Of a stretch of 46,841 nucleotides of DNA, positions 35,267 to 43,789 are shown one piece after another (position 1 is the stretch's first letter; each line of letters begins with the position of its first letter). The stretch comes from Methanothrix sp. GTDB lineage: Archaea; Halobacteriota; Methanosarcinia; Methanotrichales; Methanotrichaceae. The DNA lies in contig NZ_JASFYM010000017.1 in NCBI RefSeq assembly GCF_030055635.1, positions 1 to 46,841 of the forward strand, written 5' to 3'. The position numbers and the translations under genes were made by a program. The notes under the pieces are model-generated. The model was not told where the DNA came from. It saw nothing but the letters and a program-made list of their open reading frames with translations, and did no database searches.

Positions 35267-36367
35267 ATGACACGAACCGGAACCGCGGATCTCCCGCTCC
35301 ATGATGGTAAAGCGCCGCCATGGCTCTTCAGGAGGATGCAACTTCTTGCCGGCGAGATAGCCAGGGCGATCATATACGAACACGGCGAGAAGGAGCTTTT
35401 GCGCAGGATCTCAGATCCATTCTGGTTCCAGGCGTTCTCCTGCGTTCTCGGTTTCGACTGGCACTCATCAGGCACGACGACCACAACCACCGGAGCGCTG
35501 AAGGCCTCTCTTCGTCCCGAGGATGGTGTGGTTGTGGCTGGCGGAAAAGGAGCAACATCTCTGAACGCCCCTGAGGAGATCCTGCGCTACGGGGAGATCT
35601 TCTCTTTATCGGAGAGAAAGATCGAGGAACTCATAAGGGCGAGCAGGCTCTCGGCGAAGGTCGATAACGCCCTCGTGCAGGACGGTTACCGGCTTTACCA
35701 CCATTCATTCATACTGACATCGAACGGCGACTGGGCTGTGGTCCAGCAGGGGATGAGCGAGAGGTACGCGCGCAGGTACCACTGGCTTTCAGATGGTCTG
35801 TGCAGCATGATCGAGGAGCCGCACACAGCCATATGCGCACAGCGCCTCGAATCCAGGGTTCTGGATCTCACATCGAGGGAGAGCAGGGAGAACAGGCAGG
35901 CCACGCTCGATCTCATCAGGGATGGTCCTGCACACATCAGGAGGTACACAGCACAGCGGAGCCTCGAGGACTTCTCGCCGGTGCTGAGGATGCCTGCGAG
36001 GCACCAGATACTCCCTGTGGATATCGGCAGAGATGGCCTCAGGATACTCCAGGCAGCCTACGAGCTGCAGCCATCAACTTACGAGGAGCTGATGGCTCTC
36101 AGGGGGATGGGCCCGAAGAGGATACGCGCCTTATCCCTGATAGCAGAGCTTATTTTCGGGGCACCGCCGAGCTGGAGGGATCCTGCGAGGTACAGCTTCG
36201 CCCACGGCGGGAAGGACGGGCATCCGTATCCGGTGGACAGGGAGAACTACGATCGGAGCATAGAGCACCTCAGAGAGGCGCTTAAGGAGGCGAAGCTGGG
36301 AGATAGGGAGAGGTACGGGGCTATGAAGCGGCTCTCAGAATTCATCAGCAGATCGCGTTCTGGGTGA
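35267..36367 (+). CDS. DUF763 protein with helix-hairpin-helix motif
   Basis: A 366-residue DUF763 protein. GTADLPLHDGKAPPWL at the N terminus, the glycine/threonine string HSSGTTTTT and RYHWLSDGLCSM are typical of the family. Near residues 275-300 an HhH motif (LMALRGMGPKRIRALSLIAEL) suggests DNA binding. A basic C-terminal tail ends at the stop. AAGGAGC precedes the ATG at 35267. rlmE follows four bases later. The family has no assigned activity; a nucleic-acid role is inferred. Confidence 0.88.
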   Translation: MTRTGTADLPLHDGKAPPWLFRRMQLLAGEIARAIIYEHGEKELLRRISDPFWFQAFSCVLGFDWHSSGTTTTTTGALKASLRPEDGVVVAGGKGATSLNAPEEILRYGEIFSLSERKIEELIRASRLSAKVDNALVQDGYRLYHHSFILTSNGDWAVVQQGMSERYARRYHWLSDGLCSMIEEPHTAICAQRLESRVLDLTSRESRENRQATLDLIRDGPAHIRRYTAQRSLEDFSPVLRMPARHQILPVDIGRDGLRILQAAYELQPSTYEELMALRGMGPKRIRALSLIAELIFGAPPSWRDPARYSFAHGGKDGHPYPVDRENYDRSIEHLREALKEAKLGDRERYGAMKRLSEFISRSRSG

Positions 36368-36371
36368 ACTT

Positions 36372-37139
36372 ATGGCCAGAGATCAGAGGGACTACTACTA
36401 CAGGAAGGCGAAGGAGGAGGGCTACCGGGCGAGGTCAGCTTACAAGCTGAAGCAGATAAATGACAAGTTTCACATCATCCGCAAGGGATCAAAAGTTGTC
36501 GATCTCGGCGCAGCGCCCGGCGGCTGGCTGCAGGTAGCGAAGGAGCTCTCCGGCGGCACTGTTGTGGGGGTGGATCTGGAGAGGATAGAGCCGGTTGAGG
36601 GCGCTGTGACGATACAGGGGGACATCACGAAGGAGGAGACCCTGGAGGCGATAGCAGCTGCTCTAGGAGGGCAGGCGGACGTTGTGATATCGGATGCTGC
36701 CCCGAACCTCTCAGGTATATGGGATGTTGACCATGCCAGATCGATAGACCTCTCGAGGGCAGCGCTCAGGATAGCGAAGCGTCTTCTGCGGCCTGGCGGC
36801 AGCTTTCTCGTGAAGGTCTTCCAGGGGGATATGTTCGATGACTACATAGAGGAGGTGAAACGCGAGTTCAGCTCAGTACATGCGTACACACCACCTGCAT
36901 CCAGGAAGGAGAGCGCTGAGATCTATGTGATAGGGAAGAAGCTGCTCAGCGCGCCTGTGAGAGCCGGTGAGATCTACGAGGTCACGATAGAAACCGCTGG
37001 ACGCACCGGCGACGGGATAGCGATGATCAAAGGCTTCGCTGTGATCGTGAAGGATGCCTCCCCGGGAGAGAGGCTCAGGATAAAGATAGGAGCTGTCAAG
37101 CAGAGGTTCGCCTTCGCATCGATAGTGGAGAGGCTTTGA
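36372..37139 (+). CDS. rlmE: RlmE/FtsJ-type 2'-O-methyltransferase with TRAM domain
   Basis: A 255-residue SAM-dependent methyltransferase for 2'-O-methyluridine of 23S rRNA (E. coli U2552 homologue). It begins ARDQRDYYYRKAKEEGYRARSA, shows the SAM site DLGAAPGGWLQ and the K-D-K-E catalytic pattern (K in YKLKQ, DAAPNLSG, FLVKVFQG, SAEIYVIG). Residues 195-255 form a TRAM domain, a common archaeal addition that binds RNA. GGGTGAACTT precedes the ATG. Second gene after DUF763. Confidence 0.94.
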   Translation: MARDQRDYYYRKAKEEGYRARSAYKLKQINDKFHIIRKGSKVVDLGAAPGGWLQVAKELSGGTVVGVDLERIEPVEGAVTIQGDITKEETLEAIAAALGGQADVVISDAAPNLSGIWDVDHARSIDLSRAALRIAKRLLRPGGSFLVKVFQGDMFDDYIEEVKREFSSVHAYTPPASRKESAEIYVIGKKLLSAPVRAGEIYEVTIETAGRTGDGIAMIKGFAVIVKDASPGERLRIKIGAVKQRFAFASIVERL

Positions 37140-37207
37140 GTCTGCTGAACAGCCCGCTGCCTCACGCTTCATGCGTCCCCCATACCCGAACCGGTTCCGC
37201 CCTGATA

Positions 37208-37253
37208 GCGAGCAGCGGGGCGCAAAATCCCCGGGGAGGATGTCATGTCCCCA
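37208..37253 (+). repeat. Short shared 3'-element, copy 1
   Basis: About 70 bases after the rlmE stop lies GAGCAGCGGGGCGCAAAATC followed by CCCGGGGAGGATGTCATG. The same order of blocks follows the HEAT-repeat gene at 43091. GGGG and CCCC flank the CGCAAAAT core and can pair. It is not coding in the sense of the upstream gene. Confidence 0.6.
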
Positions 37254-37320
37254 CCACATGAGAAAACATTCCGCCGCATATCCGGGCCGTCTCGTACTGA
37301 GCACATTTGTGGCTCAGATG

Positions 37321-38124
37321 CTACACCAGAGACCCCAGCATGAATGCGAGGAGCGCCAGGGCCATTCCAATCTTTATACACCTCTGAGATCCGGATGCAT
37401 CGCCGCGGAGCATTCTGTTTACGGATACCAGAAACGCAAGATTTGCTATGCTGACCGTAGCCATGTATTCGATCCCCAGCGGTACAAGATAGCTCAGCAT
37501 TATCGCCATGATCAGAGCAAGAGATGCCAGGACGAATGATCTTCTCTCTCCAATGAACGCAGGAAGCGTTTTCGCGCCATGTGCAAGATCTCCTGGAAGA
37601 TCCTCGATGTCCTTGACGATCTCCCTGCTCAGGGTTGCGAGGGCTGAGAGGATGGAGAGAAATGCTGTTACGCTCGATGGCACTGCGGCAAGCCCACCGA
37701 AGAGGAAGGTTGTGCCTGTGAGATACGAGACCGCGATGTTGCCCGCGAGAGGCAGACCCTTGAGCCTAGCAGCGTAGATGACGAGCACGGACGAGTTCAG
37801 CAGGGCCAGCGCCATGCACATCTGATTTATCAGTCCAGAGATAGCGCATCCCGCTACGAAGAGCGTAACCGACCACATCAGAGCTGCACGCGGGGAGAGC
37901 CTGCCGCTCGGTATCGGCCGCTCAGGACGGTTTACTGCATCGATCTCTCTATCAAAGAAGTCGTTTACCGCATTGCCCCCGCCGGTTATCAGAAACACCG
38001 CAGAGAATACAAGAGCAGCCACATGCAGCGACTGCGGGGGTGCGCCTGATGCGATCATGCCTATGAGAGATGCAGCTCCTGCCATAGCGCAGTTCGCAGG
38101 GCGCATGATCTCCAGCAGGATCAA
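37321..38124 (-). CDS. Digeranylgeranylglyceryl phosphate synthase (UbiA family)
   Basis: A 267-residue membrane enzyme that adds the second geranylgeranyl chain to geranylgeranylglyceryl phosphate, a core step of archaeal ether lipid synthesis. GGGNAVNDFFDREIDAVNRPERP holds the first Asp-rich motif and SREIVKDIEDLPGD the second; MRPANC at the N terminus is typical. The ORF opens at 38319, but the TTG at 38124 has GGAGG eight bases upstream and overlaps the stop of the preceding HTH gene (TTGA), so I chose it. The HTH gene upstream may control it. Confidence 0.9.
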   Translation of the reverse strand: MILLEIMRPANCAMAGAASLIGMIASGAPPQSLHVAALVFSAVFLITGGGNAVNDFFDREIDAVNRPERPIPSGRLSPRAALMWSVTLFVAGCAISGLINQMCMALALLNSSVLVIYAARLKGLPLAGNIAVSYLTGTTFLFGGLAAVPSSVTAFLSILSALATLSREIVKDIEDLPGDLAHGAKTLPAFIGERRSFVLASLALIMAIMLSYLVPLGIEYMATVSIANLAFLVSVNRMLRGDASGSQRCIKIGMALALLAFMLGSLV

Positions 38125-38438
38125 GAAGAGCGCCTCCGATTTTTGGTACTGAGGGAAGAGCTCACAAGGAAAAAGACATAGAGCTCCGCTAAGTAACTGT
38201 CGATCGGCCTTCTCTGCGAGGCGTTCATCTTTACCAGGTAGGTCCTCCTCCCCCTGAATGTGGTCCTGCTCCTTTTCACGAGCCCCTTCCTCTCCAGGCT
38301 GCAAACAATACGCGAGCACCTGCTGCTGCTTATGCCGAGAAGCCTAGCCAGCTCAGACTGCACGATCCCATCGCTGCCGATCAGGGCCAGAACTCCCTCC
38401 TCGAGCGGTCTGCAGTGCCTCAACCCTGCACCACTCAA
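38121..38438 (-). CDS. Winged-helix (MarR-like) regulator coupled to the lipid prenyltransferase
   Basis: A 105-residue protein with a winged helix: GVLALIGSDGIVQSELARLLGIS, then SSRCSRIVCSLERKGLVKRSR, then GRRTYLVK as the wing. The longest frame starts at 38543, but TTG 38438 has GGAGG seven bases upstream and lies about 17 bases after the start expected from the TATA box at 38479-38491. Its TGA overlaps the TTG of the lipid prenyltransferase by four bases. It may sense membrane or lipid signals, which is inference from position only. Confidence 0.75.
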   Translation of the reverse strand: MSGAGLRHCRPLEEGVLALIGSDGIVQSELARLLGISSSRCSRIVCSLERKGLVKRSRTTFRGRRTYLVKMNASQRRPIDSYLAELYVFFLVSSSLSTKNRRRSS

Positions 38439-38478
38439 TCCCACGCCTCCGATGCAGGAGCATCTAGAAGATTTTCTG

Positions 38479-38491
38479 AATATATATTTTT
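38479..38491 (-). promoter_or_regulatory. TATA box of the HTH-lipid synthase operon
   Basis: AAAAATATATATTC on the minus strand, about 45 bases before the preferred TTG start at 38438. It is a strong archaeal TATA match and supports the short form of the HTH protein. Confidence 0.55.
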
Positions 38492-38794
38492 TACCTAGCA
38501 GCCAATTGGTCTGTCTGGAGAGGCAGATGGACTCCTGAACCATGTATCTTTATACGAAAAACAACCTCGGTATACAAATCCACACCCACCGGCGTAGTTA
38601 CGTTCAGTGAATTCTACTTTCGGGAACGATGCCCAACACCAGTAGCACATCCATTAAATTCCGGATGCTCTTGATATCTATGATAGCGGGTGCATGCTGA
38701 CGCACGCATAAGACAAAATTATTTGCTCAGGAGTAAACTTTTTTGTTTAAAAATCTTTAAATAAAAATTTGTTCCCTCTGGTAGCGGTGATCGC

Positions 38795-40078
38795 ATGGGC
38801 ATGCTTGAGGATGCAGCAGCCGGAAGGCTGAATGACGAGATGAAATATGTGGCGCAGGCTGAGGGGAAGACCCCTGAGTTCATATGCAGAGGTATCGCAA
38901 CCGGAAGAATAGTGATACCCGTCTCCCCATACAGAGAGACCAGGCCGGTGGGTATAGGAAAGGGTCTGCGAACAAAGGTGAATGCATCCATAGGTACAAG
39001 CTCCGATATTGTGGATGTGGATGTGGAGGTCGAGAAGGCGCGCGCTGCAGAGGGCGCAGGGGCTGACACGCTGATGGAGCTCTCGACAGGCGGAGACCTT
39101 CGCGAGATCCGGAGGAGGGTGATAGAGGCGACGAGCCTCAGTGTGGGAAGCGTGCCGCTTTATCAGGCCTTCATCGAGGCGATAAGAAAGCACGGCGCCG
39201 GAGTTGACATGACAGAGGATGAGCTCTTCCGGGCGGTGGATGAGCAGGCGAGGATGGGCACGAACTTCATGGCTATACACACAGGCATAAACAGAATCTG
39301 CCTGGAGCGTCTGAAGGCGCAGGGCGGCAGGTTCGGAGGGCTCTGCAGCCGAGGCGGCGCCTTCATGATAGCCTGGATGATTCATAACGAAAAGGAGAAC
39401 CCGCTGTACAGCGAGTTTGACTATCTTCTTGATATACTGAAGGAGCATGAGGTGACCCTGAGCCTTGGAAACGGCCTGCGTGCAGGTGCGATTCACGACT
39501 CGACAGACAGGGCTCAGATACAGGAGCTTATAATCAATGCGGAGCTCGCGGACAGGGCGCAGGCTGCGGGCGTCCAGACGATCGTCGAGGGGCCGGGGCA
39601 CATACCCATTGATGAGATAGAGGCGAATGTCAAGGTGATGAAGCGCCTCACAAATGAGCGGCCGTTCTACATGCTGGGTCCTCTGGTGACAGATATAGCT
39701 CCGGGCTACGATCACATCGTGGCTGCTGTCGGGGCGAGCCTCTCCAGCGCATACGGCGCGGACTTCATCTGCTATGTCACACCTGCGGAGCACCTCGCGC
39801 TTCCCACTCCTGAGGATGTCAGGGAAGGGGTCATCGCAGCGAGGATCGCTGCTCACATCGGGGACATGATAAAGCTCGGCATCAGAGACCAAGATCTGGA
39901 GATGGGCAGGGCGAGGAGAGACCTGCTCTGGGAGAGGCAGTTCGAGCTCGCTTTGGATCCGCAGAGAGCCAGGCAGATCAGAGCTGAGAGGGAGCCCGCG
40001 GATAGCAGGGTCTGCACGATGTGCGGCGACTACTGCGCTCTGAAAATAATAAAGAGCAGCATCGATCTTAGCAGATAG
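38795..40078 (+). CDS. thiC: Phosphomethylpyrimidine synthase ThiC
   Basis: A 427-residue radical SAM enzyme that turns aminoimidazole ribotide into the hydroxymethylpyrimidine phosphate of thiamine. Visible are [45 protein letters not shown] and, at the C terminus, the cluster motif CTMCGDYC, all typical. GGTGAT lies near the ATG at 38795. The AT-rich leader (38735-38790) contains TTTAAAAATC, a TATA-like tract. I looked for a thiamine pyrophosphate riboswitch and found no paired CTGAGA and ACCTGA blocks. Confidence 0.96.
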   Translation: MGMLEDAAAGRLNDEMKYVAQAEGKTPEFICRGIATGRIVIPVSPYRETRPVGIGKGLRTKVNASIGTSSDIVDVDVEVEKARAAEGAGADTLMELSTGGDLREIRRRVIEATSLSVGSVPLYQAFIEAIRKHGAGVDMTEDELFRAVDEQARMGTNFMAIHTGINRICLERLKAQGGRFGGLCSRGGAFMIAWMIHNEKENPLYSEFDYLLDILKEHEVTLSLGNGLRAGAIHDSTDRAQIQELIINAELADRAQAAGVQTIVEGPGHIPIDEIEANVKVMKRLTNERPFYMLGPLVTDIAPGYDHIVAAVGASLSSAYGADFICYVTPAEHLALPTPEDVREGVIAARIAAHIGDMIKLGIRDQDLEMGRARRDLLWERQFELALDPQRARQIRAEREPADSRVCTMCGDYCALKIIKSSIDLSR

Positions 40079-40253
40079 CTTCCAGGATCCGGCGGGATGT
40101 TTATGCAAGCCCATTCGCAGCGTATGGATCTGCCAATGTCCCGTTCTCTTAGAGGTGTTCGCGGTGCCTGCAGCATCTACCCTATGGGTCTGTTGATCCG
40201 GCCACTGGATCTATAAATCATAAGCACAGGCTACCACCCGGGAAGGGCTTTCC

Positions 40254-42038
40254 ATGCGAGAATATCTTCTGGGCAACGTGGCAATCGCAAGAGGGATCCT
40301 GGAGGCCGGTGCAGGTCTTGTGGCCGGATATCCAGGAACCCCATCGTCTGAGATCATAGATACCCTTTCAGGTATCGCATCCAGGTATGACATCCATGTC
40401 GAATGGTCTGTCAATGAGAAGGCTGCTCTTGAGGTCGCAATAGGCGGGTCCTGGGCCGGAACGCGATCCGTCGCGACGATGAAGCACGTCGGCCTGAATG
40501 TAGCAGCCGACCCGTTCATGACGCTGGCGTATCTAGGGGTCGACGCCGGGCTCGTAATAGTCTCTGCTGATGATCCTTACTGCCACTCGTCTCAGAACGA
40601 GCAGGACACGAGGCGGTATGCGCAGTTCGCATCTGTTCCCTGCCTCGATCCCGCTGACCCGCAGGAGGCGAAGGACATGACGGTCTACGCATTCAGCCTA
40701 TCAGAGCGTTTCAGCGTGCCGGTGCTCCTCCGCCCCACGACACGCGTATCGCACGCGAGATCTGATGTGGAGCTCGGCGAGATACCTGATGGCAGGAGAA
40801 GGGGCCGTGGATTCAGAAAGGATCCTGCGCGGCGTGTCTCCCTGCCCGTAAATGCGAGGCGTCTCCACAGGGAGCTGATCGATAAGCAGAGGGATATCGA
40901 GAGAGAGCTCGAATCCGCCCCCTGGAACAGGCTTGCGCTGAGAGGGGATGTGGGTGTGATAGCCTCAGGCATAGCGGGTCTCTACGCAGAGGAGGCTCTG
41001 GCAAATCTTGGTGAGGACCTCTCCCTGCTACGTATAGGCACATATCCAGCTCCATCGCGCATGATCGAGGAGATCGTGAAGCACACATCCAGGGTCATGG
41101 TGGTCGAGGAGCTCGAGCCGGTCATTGAGGAGCAGGTCGAAATGGTGGCGAAACGCTTCAATCCGGAGCTGGAGATCCTGGGGAAGAGAAGCGGTGATAT
41201 CCCCAGAGCTGGCGAACTGGATCTCCTCACGGTGAGAAATGCGATCGCCAGGATGCTCGGCATGAGCGTTACAGTGCCTGGAGATCTCCCCGGCGCTGAG
41301 ATCGTCCCGCCCAGGCCGCCATCGCTCTGCCCTGGATGCGGGCACAGAGCTGCATACTACGCCATGCGAAAGGCCTTCGGAAAGGACGCGATATACACAA
41401 ACGACATCGGATGCTACACCATTGGGGTCTCAATGGGCACCGTGGACACATGCCTGTGCATGGGCGCCAGCATCACAATCGGCTCAGGCATAAGGTTCGG
41501 CGGCGATGAGCGCCCGGTTTGCTGCTGCATAGGCGACTCGACATTCCTGCATGCTGGGATGACAGGATTGTTAAACGCAGCATACAACAGATCCAGAATG
41601 ACCGTGGCGATACTAGACAATTCGACCACAGCGATGACCGGCCACCAGCCACATCCCGGTACAGGAATCACAGCGACAGGCGAGGAGAGTGTGCGCATCT
41701 CCCTGGAGGGGATCGCGAAAGCTCTCGGCGCGGGCCATGTCGAATGCGTTGATCCGTACAATCTGGAGGAGAGCATAGGCGCCTTCACGCGCGCACGGGA
41801 TTTCCCCGGGCTCTCTGTGGTCGTATCGAGAGCACCATGCAGGATACTCCTCAGAAGGAAGGGCGAGAGGTTCAGGCGCTACAGGGTCACCGATGAGTGT
41901 GTGGGATGCAGGCAGTGTGTTGAGTTCAACTGTCCGGCCATAGAGTTCGATGAGAAGGCGGCCATCAACCAGCTCTGCACCGGATGCGGGGTCTGTGCGC
42001 AGATCTGCCCGAAGGGCGCGATAGAGGTGGTGAAATGA
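40254..42038 (+). CDS. iorA: Indolepyruvate:ferredoxin oxidoreductase alpha subunit IorA
   Basis: A 594-residue subunit. The N-terminal pyruvate-oxidoreductase-like part shows LVAGYPGTPSSEI; the thiamine diphosphate site is PSLCPGCGHRAAYYA and IGDSTFLHAGMTGLLNAAYN, and the C terminus has two ferredoxin motifs, CVGCRQCVEFNCP and CTGCGVCAQICP. Together with IorB it oxidises aryl pyruvates to aryl acetyl-CoA or runs in reverse to build aromatic amino acids in methanogens. Its TGA overlaps the iorB ATG. Confidence 0.96.
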   Translation: MREYLLGNVAIARGILEAGAGLVAGYPGTPSSEIIDTLSGIASRYDIHVEWSVNEKAALEVAIGGSWAGTRSVATMKHVGLNVAADPFMTLAYLGVDAGLVIVSADDPYCHSSQNEQDTRRYAQFASVPCLDPADPQEAKDMTVYAFSLSERFSVPVLLRPTTRVSHARSDVELGEIPDGRRRGRGFRKDPARRVSLPVNARRLHRELIDKQRDIERELESAPWNRLALRGDVGVIASGIAGLYAEEALANLGEDLSLLRIGTYPAPSRMIEEIVKHTSRVMVVEELEPVIEEQVEMVAKRFNPELEILGKRSGDIPRAGELDLLTVRNAIARMLGMSVTVPGDLPGAEIVPPRPPSLCPGCGHRAAYYAMRKAFGKDAIYTNDIGCYTIGVSMGTVDTCLCMGASITIGSGIRFGGDERPVCCCIGDSTFLHAGMTGLLNAAYNRSRMTVAILDNSTTAMTGHQPHPGTGITATGEESVRISLEGIAKALGAGHVECVDPYNLEESIGAFTRARDFPGLSVVVSRAPCRILLRRKGERFRRYRVTDECVGCRQCVEFNCPAIEFDEKAAINQLCTGCGVCAQICPKGAIEVVK

Positions 42039-42622
42039 GAACATCGAAGTGCGATATGGTGATTGTTGGTGTTGGTGGACAGGGCGTGATTCTGATCTCG
42101 GAGATCATAGGAAGGGCAGCGCTCAGGGCGGGCATTCCTGTCAGAGCTGCGGAGACACACGGCATGGCACAGCGCGGCGGTAGCGTCATAAACCACACGC
42201 GTCTCGGATGCGTCTACGGCCCGATGGTTCCCGAGGGCGGCGCTGACATCCTCCTGGCTCTGGAGCCGGCTGAGGCCCTCAGGTACGGAAGGTATCTCTC
42301 CCGCGGCGGAGTCGCTCTGGTGAACACAAAGCCCGTGCTCCCCACCACGGTCACCACGGGCCAGTTCAGGTATCCGGAGATTGAGGAGATACTTGCTCCG
42401 CTGAGAGGCATCGCACGCGTGATACCCATGAATGCAACAGAGATCGCGGAGAGGGCCGGAAGTTCACAGGCGGCAAACATCGTGATGCTCGGAGCCATGT
42501 CCAAGTTCATGCCGATCGGGGAGGCTCTGGTCCTGGAGGCGCTAAGGGACTCAGTTCCAAGGAAGTACATCGATGTCAACCTGAAGGCCTTCGAGCTGGG
42601 AAAGGCTGAAGTATCCGGATAG
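42035..42622 (+). CDS. iorB: Indolepyruvate:ferredoxin oxidoreductase beta subunit IorB
   Basis: A 195-residue protein of the pyruvate ferredoxin oxidoreductase gamma type: VIVGVGGQGVILISEIIGRAAL near the N terminus and ETHGMAQRGGSVINH after it. It pairs with IorA. The longer frame from 41984 runs inside iorA; ATG 42035, overlapping the iorA stop (ATGA), is the natural start. The HEAT-repeat gene follows 14 bases later. Confidence 0.95.
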   Translation: MRTSKCDMVIVGVGGQGVILISEIIGRAALRAGIPVRAAETHGMAQRGGSVINHTRLGCVYGPMVPEGGADILLALEPAEALRYGRYLSRGGVALVNTKPVLPTTVTTGQFRYPEIEEILAPLRGIARVIPMNATEIAERAGSSQAANIVMLGAMSKFMPIGEALVLEALRDSVPRKYIDVNLKAFELGKAEVSG

Positions 42623-42636
42623 CTGTATTTTTTATT

Positions 42637-43086
42637 ATGGAGATTAACCCCGATAAAAGGAGCGATGAGCCCGAGATCCCAGAGGTCATGCCCGACGAAT
42701 CATGGCCAACGGATCGTCTCATAGAGGCCACCAGAGACAGGAACATGCTCGTCAGGTCGAACGCTGTGAGCATTCTCGCCACCAGAGACGGGCCGGAGGT
42801 CATCGAGGCCCTCATCCAGGCGATGAGGGATGAGGATCATATTGTGAGAAGCAACGCGATGGTCAGGCTCTCCGAGAGGGGGGCGGCAGTACTCGATAGA
42901 GTTCTTCAGGCCCTGGATGACCCGGACGAGAATATACGGGCCGGGGCTGCATGGGTGCTCGGTGAGCTGAAGGATCCCAGGGCGATAGAGCCGTTAAAGA
43001 ACGCGATGAGCGATGAGAATATTGTCGTCAGGATCCAGGCGAGGGCGTCGCTGATGGCGATGGGGGTCGTTGGCCAGAAGAAGTGA
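42637..43086 (+). CDS. HEAT-repeat protein (PBS lyase-like repeats)
   Basis: A 149-residue protein with a charged N terminus (about 25 residues) and three to four HEAT-like repeats: LVRSNAVSILATRDGPEVIEALIQAM, IVRSNAMVRLSERG, IRAGAAWVLGELKDPRAIEPL and IVVRIQARASLMAMG. Such short repeats bind proteins or lipoyl/bilin-type lyases; here the partner is unknown. It follows iorAB in the same direction and may be cotranscribed. A hairpin terminator lies at 43217-43249. Confidence 0.85.
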   Translation: MEINPDKRSDEPEIPEVMPDESWPTDRLIEATRDRNMLVRSNAVSILATRDGPEVIEALIQAMRDEDHIVRSNAMVRLSERGAAVLDRVLQALDDPDENIRAGAAWVLGELKDPRAIEPLKNAMSDENIVVRIQARASLMAMGVVGQKK

Positions 43087-43090
43087 CATA

Positions 43091-43140
43091 GAGCAGCAGG
43101 GCGCAAAATCTCCCCCGGAGAGAATGTCACCGGTGGGGCG
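43091..43140 (+). repeat. Short shared 3'-element, copy 2
   Basis: GAGCAGCAGGGCGCAAAATC begins four bases after the HEAT-gene stop, followed by CCCCCGGAGAGAATGTCA. It matches copy 1 at 37208 block by block and copy 3 at 30514 in the core. It is in the sense of the upstream gene. Confidence 0.6.
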
Positions 43141-43216
43141 CATAGGGTCGGCGGCTCCGTTATCTGTGGATTTTATGGATTGCCCTCCCTGCGGGTGTTT
43201 GTTTTGGAATGTGATG

Positions 43217-43249
43217 CGCGTCCGGCCGCCTTGGCCGACGCGGTTTTTT
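43217..43249 (+). terminator. Intrinsic-type terminator of iorAB-HEAT
   Basis: CGCGTC pairs with GACGCG and GGCC with GGCC around a GCCTT loop, followed by GTTTTTT at 43243-43249. The stem is G/C-rich and the T-run follows at once. It ends the plus-strand operon just before the converging xseB gene. Confidence 0.7.
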
Positions 43250-43255
43250 CGCATT

Positions 43256-43471
43256 TCACTCGAGCAGATCCTCGGGTATCACTCCTGTGAGCGATTCTAT
43301 TCTGCGCTCTGCGCTCTCAATCTTAGAGCTGCAGATCCTCACAAGACGGATGCCCCGCTCGAATAGCTCCAGGCTCTCGTCGAGCGATAGCCTGCCTGAC
43401 TCGAGCTCCCTGACGATCTCCTCCAGCTCGTCCAGAGCGCTCTCAAGGGATTGCTCCGATATCTCAACCAC
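43256..43471 (-). CDS. xseB: Exodeoxyribonuclease VII small subunit XseB
   Basis: A 71-residue protein: SLESALDELEEIVRELESGRLSLDESLELFERG is the family signature, followed by a second helix pair and a short tail. It is the small subunit that with XseA digests single-stranded DNA. The start is GTG at 43471 with AAGGAGC before it. No xseA is present in the window; upstream lies the TnpB gene. Length is typical. Confidence 0.92.
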   Translation of the reverse strand: MVEISEQSLESALDELEEIVRELESGRLSLDESLELFERGIRLVRICSSKIESAERRIESLTGVIPEDLLE

Positions 43472-43618
43472 GCTCCTTCACATTCCAGGCCGAGTTATGT
43501 GTCTCAAACAGCCGGTAGCGGGTCCTGCAGAGGCACATACTGCACCGCCGACGCTGTTTTGAGATCTCCCATTGTGCGGCTGCGCTGACAGCACTGGATA
43601 TTATCTGGACTTAATGTG

Positions 43619-43660
43619 ACTTCCTCCCTTCCCCTGAAGGGGAAGGGCTTCCTGCGCTTC
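43619..43660. repeat. Right-end hairpin of the TnpB element
   Basis: CCCTTCCCC pairs with GGGGAAGGG around TGAA, and is followed by CTTCCTGCGCTTC. The left-end copy at 44946-44986 has the same order of blocks in the same orientation. Subterminal hairpins of this kind mark the ends of IS200/IS605 elements. Confidence 0.65.
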
Positions 43661-43789
43661 GACTTTGTCGAAGCCTCTCGATTGTATCGAGAGCCGTCGA
43701 AGCCCTTCGACGAAGTCGAAGGTTTCATAGATCCTGTTATCCAGTATGCTTCTACTAACGTAGAAGCAGCGGCTACTTCAGTAGCCGCT
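43626..43789 (-). ncRNA. Probable TnpB guide-RNA scaffold: six perfect hairpins in the 3' end of tnpB
   Basis: Six stems occur in 164 bases (9, 8, 8, 8, 8 and 9 bp, all without mismatch): 43626-43647, 43656-43674, 43675-43693, 43695-43712, 43748-43767 and 43768-43789. TnpB guide RNAs are known to overlap the 3' end of the gene and to use the right end of the element as scaffold. The tail of the ORF is coded by these hairpins. The transcribed strand and end points are inferred. Confidence 0.6.

Noticed and set aside
36873-37304. Minus-strand ORF of 143 codons across rlmE with HDILPGDFAP, similar to a peptide in the 42994-43254 minus ORF
   Set aside because: The shared peptide comes from the short 3'-element repeat read on its wrong strand; the rest is antisense to rlmE.
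38747-40114. 455-codon minus-strand ORF
   Set aside because: Antisense to thiC, which has all family motifs; the shadow is a codon-usage artefact of high G+C.
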